The notes beneath the pieces were generated by a model. That model was not told the origin of the DNA. It searched no databases and worked only from the letters and a program-made list of their open reading frames with translations. Position numbers and translations under genes: made by a program. A stretch of DNA of 64,000 bases from Comamonas thiooxydans (GTDB lineage: Bacteria; Pseudomonadota; Gammaproteobacteria; Burkholderiales; Burkholderiaceae_C), in NCBI RefSeq assembly GCF_000964545.1, contig NZ_BBVD01000018.1, positions 22,994 to 86,993 of the forward strand, given 5' to 3'. Shown here piece after piece: positions 1 through 7,946 of the stretch (the stretch's first letter is position 1; each line of letters begins with the position of its first letter).

Positions 1-371
1 TTTTCTGTTGCCTCTTCCACAAGAAAAGGATGCGAACCCCATGCGCGGAAACTCATCTCCGGATCGACATAACCCTCCATGCCCCGCTCGAACTCCTCCA
101 TGCCACGACATGCCAATTTCAACACCGTGGACTTGCGATCACCCGACAAGGCCACAACACCAGTGAACAAGCTGGTAGGCATGTCGGTGCCAAACGGCGT
201 CAGGACATCTGCAACGCCTTGTACTGCAGCCGAAGCCACACTGATCACCACAGGGCCAACCAAGGCCTCGTTGGCCTGTGTTGCGTGCATCACGCAGTAG
301 ATGAAGTCACGCATCATCGGCGGTAAGGATTCCGTCGGATAAAACAGCTGACCTTCTTTCAAAATACTCAT
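1..371 (-). CDS. DUF3987 (YfjI-like) primase/helicase-like protein, N-terminal part only
   Basis: The reading frame enters from beyond the left window edge, so only about the first 123 residues are visible. The start is ATG at 371, which overlaps the TGA stop of the upstream gene (ATGA, 371-368), so the two are translationally coupled. The visible protein begins MSILKEGQLFYPTESLPPMM and continues with a helical segment (AANEALVGPVV-like) and a PTSLFTGVVALSGDRKSTV stretch, which resembles the region before and at the P-loop of DUF3987 proteins. These are replication-associated ATPases of phages, plasmids and islands. Role inferred: replication of the mobile element together with the coupled YfjJ-like gene. 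The C-terminal domains cannot be seen. Confidence 0.65.
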   Translation of the reverse strand, partial: MSILKEGQLFYPTESLPPMMRDFIYCVMHATQANEALVGPVVISVASAAVQGVADVLTPFGTDMPTSLFTGVVALSGDRKSTVLKLACRGMEEFERGMEGYVDPEMSFRAWGSHPFLVEEATE

Positions 372-1582
372 TTCTTATCTCCCTTCACCTTGCGCCCACC
401 TTGAGGGCCACGCACCTGCTTGATATCTGCCTCTGTCATCGTTTTGCTTCTCTTGGGACCACGTTTCTTGCATGATTCATTGCGAAGCTGAGTGCCTCCG
501 AAGCTGTGCATATTTCCCGGCATACGCAGCTTGAGGAAGTAATCCACTTTGGTCAGATAGTCGGCATAGACACCTACGATGTCCCACAGCAGCGGATCGT
601 GATAATCAATCACACGCAATATGGGCTCACCCGTAGACGGGATGGCATTGACGTTCCATATGTAGGATTTCTCGTTATCAATTACAGCTTTCCACATCTC
701 CGCTATGGCACGAGCTGCCCTGATGCGATACTGATGCTTGGAACCATTCAAGCCAATCATCCAGTGCAGATGCAGGCCACGTTGGGAACCAAACTCGATC
801 TTCCAAAAGTAAAAAGCCAGATCCGATCCATAGCGTTTCTTGAGAATTTTAAGCATGGCATCGCGATGCTCGATCACCTCCATTAATTTATTCTCGAAAT
901 CTTCTTGATTTTTAAATTTTGCGCGCAAGTCAGGGATTGAATGACGCAACCCCCAATCCAGACGAATCAACAGAATCTTTGAAAATTTCTTCCATGCTTT
1001 ACGGGTGACCTTCATCACCTGGCCGTAGCGCTTTGTAGAGTTTTTACGATAGTTTTTTACAGCTTCACGCATCCCTTTGTTCAAGAGCATTTTCCTCAAT
1101 GCAAGTGCCAGCTCATTGAGCGCGGATTGAGCCGACTGGAGCTCCCAACCGGTCAAAGTCAGAAACTCCGGTATTCCTAACCCGAGCAAGACACAGCTCT
1201 CAGCACCTTCCTCCTGGGAGCTATTCAGCAGAAGGTATATACGAGTTATCTCGATGATTTCTTCAATCATCGGGTTAATATCAAGACAACTCCAAACTCC
1301 TACATACTTTTCTTGCAGAAGCTGTGTGCCAACCTCATCCACCAAGGTGATAAGTGCACCAGCAAACTTCGATATATATTTTGGTTTTTTCAGCTTCTGA
1401 TCACTACTCCCAAAAGGTTCCTTGTAGTTATGCTTGATGAGATGCTGAATCAACTCATCAAGGGCACGTTTCATTCCTGGACCTTCAAAGCCAGGAAGAT
1501 GATCTTCATCATCATCTTTCGCGTACTCCAGAGATATGTTGTTATGCACAATAGAGTTATGCATGACGTAATGTGACTTCAT
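368..1582 (-). CDS. YagK/YfjJ-like (inovirus Gp2 family) replication-associated protein
   Basis: A 404-residue protein starting at ATG 1582. The C-terminal half contains RLDWGLRHSIPD (about 207-218) and RGLHLHWMIGLNG (268-280); His271-x-His273 between hydrophobic residues resembles the HUH metal motif of rolling-circle initiators. The family (YagK/YfjJ, Gp2) is common in P4-like satellites and genomic islands and is usually interpreted as a replication protein. The N-terminal 150 residues are helical and not recognised. The C-terminus is very basic (KKRGPKRSK). The gene is clearly more AT-rich than its neighbours, a sign of foreign origin. Its stop overlaps the start of the DUF3987 gene. The function is inferred; the catalytic Tyr was not assigned. 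Confidence 0.7.
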   Translation of the reverse strand: MKSHYVMHNSIVHNNISLEYAKDDDEDHLPGFEGPGMKRALDELIQHLIKHNYKEPFGSSDQKLKKPKYISKFAGALITLVDEVGTQLLQEKYVGVWSCLDINPMIEEIIEITRIYLLLNSSQEEGAESCVLLGLGIPEFLTLTGWELQSAQSALNELALALRKMLLNKGMREAVKNYRKNSTKRYGQVMKVTRKAWKKFSKILLIRLDWGLRHSIPDLRAKFKNQEDFENKLMEVIEHRDAMLKILKKRYGSDLAFYFWKIEFGSQRGLHLHWMIGLNGSKHQYRIRAARAIAEMWKAVIDNEKSYIWNVNAIPSTGEPILRVIDYHDPLLWDIVGVYADYLTKVDYFLKLRMPGNMHSFGGTQLRNESCKKRGPKRSKTMTEADIKQVRGPQGGRKVKGDKK

Positions 1583-1620
1583 AAGTAATAATCTATAGAA
1601 TGGCTTTACTCTTTCTCTGA

Positions 1621-1653
1621 GATATATTCCTCTTATATATCTTAGTTACTAAG
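1621..1653. promoter_or_regulatory. AT-rich intergenic inverted repeats, candidate operator/promoter of the replication genes
   Basis: The 199-base AT-rich gap between the AlpA gene and the YfjJ-like gene holds two adjacent perfect inverted repeats. One is GATATAT (1621-1627) with ATATATC (1635-1641); the other is CTTAG (1641-1645) with CTAAG (1649-1653). They lie 40-70 bases upstream of the YfjJ-like start, where a promoter is expected. A regulator such as the neighbouring AlpA protein may bind here. This is inference; no clean -35/-10 pair was assigned. Confidence 0.35.
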
Positions 1654-1781
1654 AAACCGAGTTTTTTGACTGAGTATTAAATTGCCTATTAGCGTTAAAT
1701 ACTCCGCTTTCCACGAAGAATTAACCAACATGGAAAGGTAAATTCACATGTGAGTAGTTCCAGCTATTTAGTACCCCTTAA

Positions 1782-2183
1782 TCAGCAAGCTTGTTGCTTT
1801 TTCTTCAAGTGTTCGATGTAGTCATACACATCCGACAGCACCCATCCCACAGCCTTTGCGCCAAGGCGGATGGGCTTCGGAAAGACGGGGTCGTAATACT
1901 TGGATTTGGGGTCGATGCGCAGGTACACCGTGGAGCGAGAAATCCCTAGAGCCTGAAGAAGTTGGCGCAGACGGAGGACTGTGCTCAGACGCATGGCATT
2001 GCTGCCTATGGCGGTAATGGCTTGGACTTCATCCTCATCACAGGGATGCGTGCGCAGGATCCCTGCCGTCACGGTGGCTTGGGTGTGACCAGAAAAAGGA
2101 GTGCTTGCCTGGGATGCCTGCGTAGGGAGGAAGCTGCGCTCCATCAGGCTCTTGGATTGAGGTGCGTAAGGGGTGAGGTTCAT
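1782..2183 (-). CDS. AlpA family phage-type regulatory protein
   Basis: The C-terminal 70 residues show the small excisionase/MerR-like winged helix of AlpA proteins: LRLRQLLQALGISRSTVYLR, then the FPKPIRLG segment and a WVLSDVYDYIEHLKK recognition/tail helix. AlpA regulators control integrase or excision genes of P4-like elements. The frame is open up to a TTG at 2219. ATG 2183 is chosen (133 residues), but no strong ribosome site is visible, and an internal ATG before RLSTVLRLRQ would give a more typical AlpA length. The N-terminal 60 residues are polar and not recognised. It lies upstream of the replication pair on the same strand. Confidence 0.7.
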   Translation of the reverse strand: MNLTPYAPQSKSLMERSFLPTQASQASTPFSGHTQATVTAGILRTHPCDEDEVQAITAIGSNAMRLSTVLRLRQLLQALGISRSTVYLRIDPKSKYYDPVFPKPIRLGAKAVGWVLSDVYDYIEHLKKKQQAC

Positions 2184-2347
2184 CGCAATCAGTTCGTGTT
2201 GAGAAGAACCGCATTGCAAAGCCTGCTGCCTTTGAAATCGAGATTGCTGCTTGGGTCGAAATGCAAAGCCAAGGAGGCATCTTGACTTTTCACTGAATTA
2301 ATGAACTCAATAAAAAAGCACTCATCGCACCCACGATGACCTCGCCA

Positions 2348-2446
2348 TGCGAACCTGCGAAAGGTCGCAAACATTTAGTTCCCCCACATTGGAAAAATCG
2401 AGTGTTTCGGGCGCATGCGAAAGCTTCGCTTTTTGGCATGCGAAGC
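2348..2446. repeat. Cluster of TGCGAA repeats with a hairpin in the divergent intergenic region
   Basis: The roughly 495-base gap between the AlpA gene (minus) and the zinc-ribbon gene (plus) has no convincing gene. It contains TGCGAA at 2348, 2356, 2416 and 2439 and a TCGCAA at 2365. The last two direct copies are extended to GCATGCGAA (2413-2421, 2436-2444). GCTTCGC (2423-2429) pairs with GCGAAGC (2440-2446). Repeats of this kind between divergent genes suggest a binding site for a regulator or replication protein. This is inference. Confidence 0.4.
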
Positions 2447-2572
2447 CGCATGTGATGCAAGGCTTGCGACGCATCACCAGCTGTGTGGTATCGAGACAAA
2501 CGCCTCTTCGAGCCCTCCCAAAAGCTGATTCTTTCAATCAACAATCAACTTTTTTTCAACCACATATCACCG

Positions 2573-2605
2573 ACCTGAGCAGACACAAGTCTGCCGTCCA
2601 GGTCG
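2573..2605. other. Nested stem-loop upstream of the zinc-ribbon gene
   Basis: GACCTG (2573-2578) pairs with CAGGTC (2600-2605), and inside it GCAGAC (2580-2585) pairs with GTCTGC (2590-2595) around an ACAA loop. A T-rich run precedes it. It lies about 75 bases before the ATG at 2679, so it may be part of the leader RNA of the plus-strand module. No T tract follows, so it is not a standard plus-strand terminator. Confidence 0.35.
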
Positions 2606-2678
2606 TGGTGATGCGCCTGCCTCCCTCACGACAGGCGCTCCAGCACCTGGCTTCTTGTCATTCTTCCAAGGAGTTTTG

Positions 2679-3050
2679 ATGCCTTTTTCCTCTATCCCTC
2701 CCACCTGCCCCCTGTGCCATAGCCCACGGGTCGCCTCCCGCAACTGGGCACGCAAGACTGCAGGTGCCATTGGCTGCGCTGCTGGCGCCACCGGTGGCTT
2801 TGTCGGCGCCCTGCGCGGTGCGCAGATTGGTATTGCCTCGGGCCTGATGACCGGCCCCGCAGGTTCGACCATCGGTGGAATCGCGGGTGCGGTTTTAGGT
2901 GGTTTGGCTGGCACGGCCATTGGCTGCGAAGTGGGCACCTCGGTAGGCAAAACGATTGATGCCCGGATGCTGGACAACTTCAAGTGCCTGGAATGCGGGC
3001 ATGTATTTGCCCGCCAGGAATCGACCTCCGGCTATGTCGATTCGGATTGA
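2679..3050 (+). CDS. Small zinc-ribbon protein with a glycine-zipper membrane segment
   Basis: A 123-residue protein. ATG 2679 is preceded by AAGGAG (2668-2673), which fixes the start. CPLC near residue 10 and CLEC near residue 105 form a split zinc ribbon. Between them lies a Gly/Ala-rich hydrophobic region with repeated GxxxG spacing (GAIGCAAGATGGFVGALRG, then GSTIGGIAGAVLGGLAG), as in glycine-zipper membrane proteins. The family is seen in mobile elements but I know no established function. It is the first gene of the plus-strand module with DUF932 and YqaJ. Confidence 0.55.
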   Translation: MPFSSIPPTCPLCHSPRVASRNWARKTAGAIGCAAGATGGFVGALRGAQIGIASGLMTGPAGSTIGGIAGAVLGGLAGTAIGCEVGTSVGKTIDARMLDNFKCLECGHVFARQESTSGYVDSD

Positions 3051-3135
3051 GCGACTCACACGGCTCAGTCCATTTCTTCTTTTTTCCATCGCTTCCCCTT
3101 TTGGTTTTCGCTTCTCTTATTGAAGGAGTTTTCTC

Positions 3136-4128
3136 ATGGCACATTTCGTAGAAACCATGGCCTATGCTGGCCAAACCCCTTGGCATGAACTGGGCCATGC
3201 ACTGCCCGCCAAACAAGGCATCGATGTCTGGGCCCAGGCCGCAGGCATGAATTGGCGTATCCAGGAAACGCCGGTGCGTTATCTAGCTTGCGAAGGTGAT
3301 TCGAACCTGTCTGGGCTGTCGAGCCTGTATGCCGAACCGAAGGAGTTTCCCGAGCAGAAAGTGCTATACCGCAGCGATACGCAAGCGCCGCTGTCGGTGG
3401 TCGGCAGCCGCTACCAGGTGGTCCAACCTCGTGAGGTGCTGGAGTTCTACCGAGATCTGACCGAAGTGGCCGGCTACGAGCTGGAGACCGCAGGGGTGCT
3501 CAAGGCCGGGCGCAAATTCTGGGCCCTGGCCCGCACTGGCAAGTCGGCTGCGCTCAAGGGCAAGGATGTGGTCAACGGCTATTTGCTGCTGGCCACATCC
3601 TGCGATGGGACCCTGGCCACGGTGGCAATGCCCACGACCGTGCGGGTGGTGTGCAACAACACGCTGACGATTGCGCTGCGTGATGGTGTGGGCGCCGTCA
3701 AGGTGCCGCACAGCACGACTTTCGATGCCCAGGCTGTCAAGCGCCAGTTGGGCGTAGCCGTGGGCCAATGGGACAGCTTCATGTACCGCATGAAGACCCT
3801 GGCCGAGCGCAAGGTCAAGACCCATGAGGCGATGAACTACTTCCTGAAGGTGATCTGCAATGCGGACAGCCACACCGATTTGTCGGTGGGCTTGACCAAC
3901 GAGCGAGCCCTGAAGAAGGTGCAGATGCTCTACGAAGGCCATGGCCGTGGGGCCGAGATGCATGCAGCCAAGGATACCGCCTGGGGCCTGCTGTGCTCCG
4001 TCACGGAATTCGTGGACCACGAGAAGCAGGCCCGCAGCCAGGACAACCGCCTGGACAGCGCCTGGTTCGGACAGGGTGCTGTGATCAAGCAACGGGCCTT
4101 GGACCATGCCTTGCAGTTGGTGGCCTGA
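3136..4128 (+). CDS. DUF932 domain (phage/plasmid-like, TIGR03299 type) protein
   Basis: A 330-residue protein. ATG 3136 has AAGGAG just upstream. The N-terminus (MAHFVETMAYAGQTPWHELG) and the later segments PLSVVGSRYQVVQPREVLEF and VRVVCNNTLTIAL are hallmarks of DUF932/TIGR03299 proteins. These are carried by phages, plasmids and integrative elements, usually next to recombination genes. The biochemical role is not established. The length is normal and the protein appears intact. It is followed by a strong terminator-like hairpin, so it may end a transcript with the zinc-ribbon gene. Confidence 0.85.
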   Translation: MAHFVETMAYAGQTPWHELGHALPAKQGIDVWAQAAGMNWRIQETPVRYLACEGDSNLSGLSSLYAEPKEFPEQKVLYRSDTQAPLSVVGSRYQVVQPREVLEFYRDLTEVAGYELETAGVLKAGRKFWALARTGKSAALKGKDVVNGYLLLATSCDGTLATVAMPTTVRVVCNNTLTIALRDGVGAVKVPHSTTFDAQAVKRQLGVAVGQWDSFMYRMKTLAERKVKTHEAMNYFLKVICNADSHTDLSVGLTNERALKKVQMLYEGHGRGAEMHAAKDTAWGLLCSVTEFVDHEKQARSQDNRLDSAWFGQGAVIKQRALDHALQLVA

Positions 4129-4217
4129 CCGTGGCAGATCGTTTCGGCCTTTGGACAGCTTGGAGCAAACGCGCCTTGTTGCGTCCACCCACTCTTCACT
4201 TTTTCCCAACACCACAG

Positions 4218-4241
4218 GCCGCCTTCTGAGGCGGCTTTTTT
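4218..4241 (+). terminator. Rho-independent terminator
   Basis: GCCGCC (4218-4223), a six-base loop TTCTGA, then GGCGGC (4230-4235) followed directly by six T. It lies 90 bases after the DUF932 stop and 35 bases before the YqaJ gene. It probably ends the DUF932 transcript or attenuates read-through into the recombinase gene. Confidence 0.8.
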
Positions 4242-4275
4242 ATGCCCGCAATATTGGCGGGCCAAGGAGTCTGGT

Positions 4276-5328
4276 ATGTCTTTGCACTTGGTAAGCCCTT
4301 CGGGGCATGCTGCTCCAGCAGCACCTGCCCCCCTGAGTCGTTCGTCCCGCAAGGGCGCAGCCTTGCGCCTGGTGTCCACCAAGGACTTGCAGCGTGAGGA
4401 CTGGCTGGAAGTGCGCCGCACCGGCATTGGCAGTTCCGATGCTGCTGCGGCCGTGGGCCTGAATCCCTATCAGTCGCAGTTAGAGCTGTGGATGCAAAAG
4501 ACCGGCAAGGCCGATCTGTTGCCGGCGGTCGATCCCAGCGACGACTCCAGCCCCATGTTCTGGGGCTCGCTGTTGGAGCCCATCGTGGCGGCCCATTACA
4601 CCAAGCGCACCGGCAACAAGGTGCGTCGCGTGAATGCGGTGCTGCAGCACCCTGAGCATCCCTGGATGCTGGCCAACGTGGACCGGGAGGTGGTGGGAGC
4701 ATCTGATGTGCAGTTGCTGGAGTGCAAGACGGCGGGCATCCACGGTGCCCGCCTGTGGCGCGATGGCGTGCCTGAGTATGTGCAATTGCAGGTGATGCAC
4801 CAGTTGGCCGTGACGGGCCACCAGGCCGCCGATGTGGCCGTGCTGGTGGGCGGCCAAGAATTGCGCATCTTCCGCATCGAGCGGGACGAGGCGCTGATTG
4901 CTCGGCTGATTGCCTTGGAGCAAGCATTCTGGGACATGGTCCAAAGCGGTATTGCTCCGCCTGGTGATGGCTCAGAAAGCAGCGAGAAGGCTTTGCGTTG
5001 CCTCTACCCCTTCGATACCGGCGACCAGATGGACCTGAGCGACGACGAGGCGCTCGACGCCACCTTTGCGCAGCTGCTGCAGGCCCGCCTGGAGCTGGAT
5101 GCGGCGCAAAAGCGGGAAGCCCGCTTGCGCCAGCACATCCAGATCCACATGGGTGAGGCCAGCAAGGCCATGTTTGCCTGCGGCGGCTCGGTGACCTGGA
5201 AACGCAGCAAGGACGGCCAGGTGTTCAACACCAGCCAATTTGTCCAAGACCATCCCACGCTGGCTCAACGCTACATGAGCGTGCGAGCAGGATCACGGCG
5301 GTTTTGTGTGTACGAACCTGAGCAGTGA
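4276..5328 (+). CDS. YqaJ-family viral recombinase/exonuclease
   Basis: A 350-residue protein. ATG 4276 follows AAGGAG (4264-4269). After a 35-residue low-complexity N-terminus the YqaJ (lambda-exonuclease-like) domain runs from about residue 40 to 220. Visible motifs are RRTGIGSSDAAAAVGLNPY, FWGSLLEPIVAAHY, MLANVDRE, LLECKTAG and PEYVQLQVMHQLAVTG. The Asp of ANVDRE and the Glu-x-Lys of ECKTA are the expected metal/catalytic residues. Such nucleases resect double-stranded ends for single-strand annealing recombination. No partner annealase is recognised in the window; the RDF-like gene is next downstream. Confidence 0.85.
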   Translation: MSLHLVSPSGHAAPAAPAPLSRSSRKGAALRLVSTKDLQREDWLEVRRTGIGSSDAAAAVGLNPYQSQLELWMQKTGKADLLPAVDPSDDSSPMFWGSLLEPIVAAHYTKRTGNKVRRVNAVLQHPEHPWMLANVDREVVGASDVQLLECKTAGIHGARLWRDGVPEYVQLQVMHQLAVTGHQAADVAVLVGGQELRIFRIERDEALIARLIALEQAFWDMVQSGIAPPGDGSESSEKALRCLYPFDTGDQMDLSDDEALDATFAQLLQARLELDAAQKREARLRQHIQIHMGEASKAMFACGGSVTWKRSKDGQVFNTSQFVQDHPTLAQRYMSVRAGSRRFCVYEPEQ

Positions 5329-5420
5329 AACGGCTCAGGATGAAGTTCAGCTCGGTTTCTTTCCTCTCCCCATGCCCTCCTTGGCCTTGCCCTGGAGGGC
5401 TTTGTTATTTGGAGCCCCTC

Positions 5421-6533
5421 ATGATCAAAGGTTTGATGATCACCCCCCCGGTGATTGGCCGCATTGCCATCGGCAAGCTGGTGGAGCGCAACGGCAAGCG
5501 TCTGCCAGAGAAAGACGATGAATTCACCATCACCACGCAGGTGCAGTCGCGTGGGCAGTGGATTCTCCATCCCCTGGATGAAACCCTTCGCCAAGCGCAG
5601 CACAGCGGCATAAAGGAAGGCTTACAGCCTTCCTCTGGCGGTGATGTTCTGGAAGGCGATGCTGCATCTGCACCAGCATCTGTGCCAGCCTCCCAACAGA
5701 CTGCAGTCCGTCCAGCCAGCAAGCGATCGCTCAAGGACAAGATGGGTGTCGCCGCGGACGCCAAGCCAACGGCGGACACCAACGCGGTGAAGCCACTCGC
5801 AGCAGCAGCCCGGCGCAAGCTGCGCAGCATTCCTGTGCGAGTGCTCTTTGATGACCCTGATCTGAATCTGCGGGCCAACTACACATTGTTCGATCGGACC
5901 ACAGCCAGACCCGTCTGCGTAGGGGATGGCGAGGGCTGCAAACGAGTGACAGGCCAGGGACTGGAATCACTGCCTTGCCCGGGACCGGATGCTTGCAGCT
6001 TCGGCAATCAGGCCTGCAAACCCTACGGGCGCTTGAACGTGGTGATTGGCGACAGCGATGAGCTGGGCAGCTTTGTGTTCAGGACCACAGGCTTCAACAG
6101 CATTCGCACGCTGGCCGCTCGGCTGCAGTACTTTGCGGCGGCCTCGGGTGGCCATCTAGCCTGCATACCGTTGGAGCTCAAATTGCGGGGCAAATCCACC
6201 ACGCAGTCCCACCGCGCAGCCATCTATTACGCCGATCTGGTGGTGCGCTCCGGCATGTCGTTGAACGAGGCCATCGCACAGGCAAAGGAACTTGACTCTC
6301 AGCGACAGGCATCTGGGTTTGATCAGACGGCTTTGGATGCGGCAGCCCGCCTGGGTTTTGCCAACGGCAGCTTTGAAGATGCGCCCGATGAAGCAGCAGA
6401 GATCGTGGAGGAGTTTTATCCAGCAGATGCGGCACCCCAGGCAGACCCGGCCTCCGAATCTGCGGGTCTCACACCTGCTGCCCAAGCGAGGGGGCGAGAT
6501 GGTACGCATAGCCCGTCGTCACAAAGACCGTGA
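5421..6533 (+). CDS. Recombination directionality factor-like (Gp3-like) metal-binding protein
   Basis: The start is ATG 5421, preceded by GGAG (5411-5414). It gives 370 residues beginning MIKGLMITPPVIGRIAIGKL. This N-terminus is typical of island/phage proteins often labelled hydrolase or metal-binding protein and related to Gp3-like directionality factors. A Cys-rich stretch (GCKRV..LPCPGPDACSFGNQAC, about residues 172-197) probably binds metal. Ala/Pro-rich linkers surround residues 70-130 and the C-terminus. Longer starts upstream encode an unlikely Cys/Pro-rich leader. It likely acts with the integrase or the YqaJ nuclease. The 3' end overlaps the periodic CCGTG array. Confidence 0.55.
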   Translation: MIKGLMITPPVIGRIAIGKLVERNGKRLPEKDDEFTITTQVQSRGQWILHPLDETLRQAQHSGIKEGLQPSSGGDVLEGDAASAPASVPASQQTAVRPASKRSLKDKMGVAADAKPTADTNAVKPLAAAARRKLRSIPVRVLFDDPDLNLRANYTLFDRTTARPVCVGDGEGCKRVTGQGLESLPCPGPDACSFGNQACKPYGRLNVVIGDSDELGSFVFRTTGFNSIRTLAARLQYFAAASGGHLACIPLELKLRGKSTTQSHRAAIYYADLVVRSGMSLNEAIAQAKELDSQRQASGFDQTALDAAARLGFANGSFEDAPDEAAEIVEEFYPADAAPQADPASESAGLTPAAQARGRDGTHSPSSQRP

Positions 6534-6608
6534 ACTATCAAACCGTGGCATTCAACCCCGTGTTTTGAATGACCGTGGGTGCGATGTCCGTGGTCTTTTG
6601 CACTGTGG
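6513..6608. repeat. Array of CCGTG repeats with exact 15-base spacing
   Basis: CCGT(G) occurs at 6513 (CCGTC), 6528, 6543, 6558, 6573 and 6588, each exactly 15 bases after the last, with a degenerate CTGTGG at 6603. The core is CCGTGG in the best copies (6543, 6573, 6588). The bases between cores are not conserved. The array covers the last codons of the RDF-like gene and most of the gap before the XRE regulator. It could be an operator array or iterons. The regularity is seen directly; the role is inference. Confidence 0.6.
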
Positions 6609-6642
6609 TCAGCATCGATACAAATCGTAACCATAGCGCCCC

Positions 6643-6981
6643 ATGGCAATCCAACCAATGACAGATACAGACCGATCTCCCGTGCTCAAGGCATTCGGGC
6701 AGGCCGTGCGTGAATGTCGAAAGGCACAGGGGTTTTCTCAGGAAGGCTTTGCGCATTACTGCGGACTGGACCGCAGCTATATGGGAGGTGTGGAGCGCGG
6801 CGAGCGCAATGTCACGCTCGCCAACATGGAACGCATCATCAGCGCCCTGCACATGAAACCGTCCGAGTTCTTTCTGGCTCTGGATGCGCACTTCAGGGGC
6901 ATCGCCGTGCAACGCGGCAGCACTGTCCCCAGCGGATTCGCTCCTCACATCCTGCCAGGCACGCCCCGGCAAACACCCTGA
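6643..6981 (+). CDS. XRE-family helix-turn-helix transcriptional regulator
   Basis: A 112-residue protein. Residues 15-72 form a Cro/C1-type HTH: LKAFGQAVRECRKAQGFSQE, then FAHYCGLDRSYMGGVERGER and NVTLANMERIISAL. Such proteins are DNA-binding repressors or activators in mobile elements. The C-terminal 40 residues (after FFLALD) are short and not recognised. ATG 6643 and ATG 6658 are both possible and neither has a strong ribosome site. It lies just after the 15-base CCGTG array, which may be its operator (inference). Confidence 0.85.
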   Translation: MAIQPMTDTDRSPVLKAFGQAVRECRKAQGFSQEGFAHYCGLDRSYMGGVERGERNVTLANMERIISALHMKPSEFFLALDAHFRGIAVQRGSTVPSGFAPHILPGTPRQTP

Positions 6982-7062
6982 AGCCCACCGACTCTGCCGC
7001 CGACGCGGTGGCGGAGCCGGTGCGTATTTCCATTTTGATTTCAAAGCCCAAGAGAGGGATAC

Positions 7063-7830
7063 ATGACAAAACGACTGCTTCTTTGCTCAGCCTTGGCTTT
7101 GGCTGGCTGCAACTCAGCGCCTGGAAACAGCGATTTGGAGAACTTCCTGGAGCCCAAGTTCGCATCCTGCCAAAACATCAAGCTCGTGGACATCCAAAAG
7201 ACCAATGGCTACGAAGAGGACGGCTACTACCGGGTGGAGTTCACCTACGGAGTTGCGCTCAAGGATGCGAGCCAGCTCAAGGAGATGAAGGCGGTTTGGC
7301 AGCAAGAGCAAGAGCGCTCTTCACAAGCTCAAGCGGCCTCAGCCGAGCGAAACCAGCAGGTCGCTGCGCTGCGCAAACAAATCGAAGCGCTGGAAGAGGA
7401 ATCCGCCCCACGCTACGAGCAGTTTGACGATGGGCAGTTACACCATTCGCGGGGCATCTCCGCCACCCGGGTGCTGACACCCCAGGAGCAGTACTCGGCC
7501 GCACTGGATGCCTGGCGCCGCAATCCGCCAGAAACTTTGCGTCAAAAGCAAGAGGAGCTCAAGGCTTACGAGCAGGCTTTCCGCGATCAATGGGGAAACA
7601 ACAGCTACCAGTTCTTGGGGCAAGTCGGCGCTGCCGTTTCCAAGTTCTATCGCCAAGGCTGCGCGGATGCTTCCGACAAGTTCACGCGAAGCATGTTGCA
7701 GGACCACGCACAAGCAGCCGATCAAAGCAGCGATCCCGGCCACTGGTTTGAAGCACGCGAGATCCAGATGAAGGGCTCAGTGGCGATGCGCAAGACAGAA
7801 AACGGCTGGCGCGCACTCAGCGATAGATGA
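7063..7830 (+). CDS. Predicted lipoprotein of unknown function with coiled coil
   Basis: A 255-residue protein. ATG 7063 has GAGAGGG upstream. The N-terminus MTKRLLLCSALALAGCNS is a lipoprotein signal with lipobox LAGC (Cys at about 16), so it should be membrane-anchored in the cell envelope. Residues 75-115 are rich in Gln/Glu/Ala/Arg with heptad-like spacing (coiled coil). A second charged helical region lies around residues 150-170. No family was recognised. It precedes the autotransporter on the same strand, but a hairpin separates them. Its presence in the island is unexplained. Confidence 0.6.
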   Translation: MTKRLLLCSALALAGCNSAPGNSDLENFLEPKFASCQNIKLVDIQKTNGYEEDGYYRVEFTYGVALKDASQLKEMKAVWQQEQERSSQAQAASAERNQQVAALRKQIEALEEESAPRYEQFDDGQLHHSRGISATRVLTPQEQYSAALDAWRRNPPETLRQKQEELKAYEQAFRDQWGNNSYQFLGQVGAAVSKFYRQGCADASDKFTRSMLQDHAQAADQSSDPGHWFEAREIQMKGSVAMRKTENGWRALSDR

Positions 7831-7855
7831 ATCTGACGATCAACAGTACTCCTCC

Positions 7856-7902
7856 GCCCGGCGCTTGGTGCGCCGGGCTGCAGGGGTCACTGGCTTTTTT
7901 TT
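7856..7902 (+). terminator. Strong hairpin, possible terminator after the lipoprotein gene
   Basis: GCCCGGCGC (7856-7864) pairs perfectly with GCGCCGGGC (7870-7878) around a five-base loop. A run of eight T follows only after a further 15 bases (about 7894-7902), so this is not a textbook terminator. It lies between the lipoprotein and autotransporter genes. Confidence 0.45.
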
Positions 7903-7946
7903 CCCACGAAACCTCTTGATTGATTTTTAACCACCCTGAGACCTTC

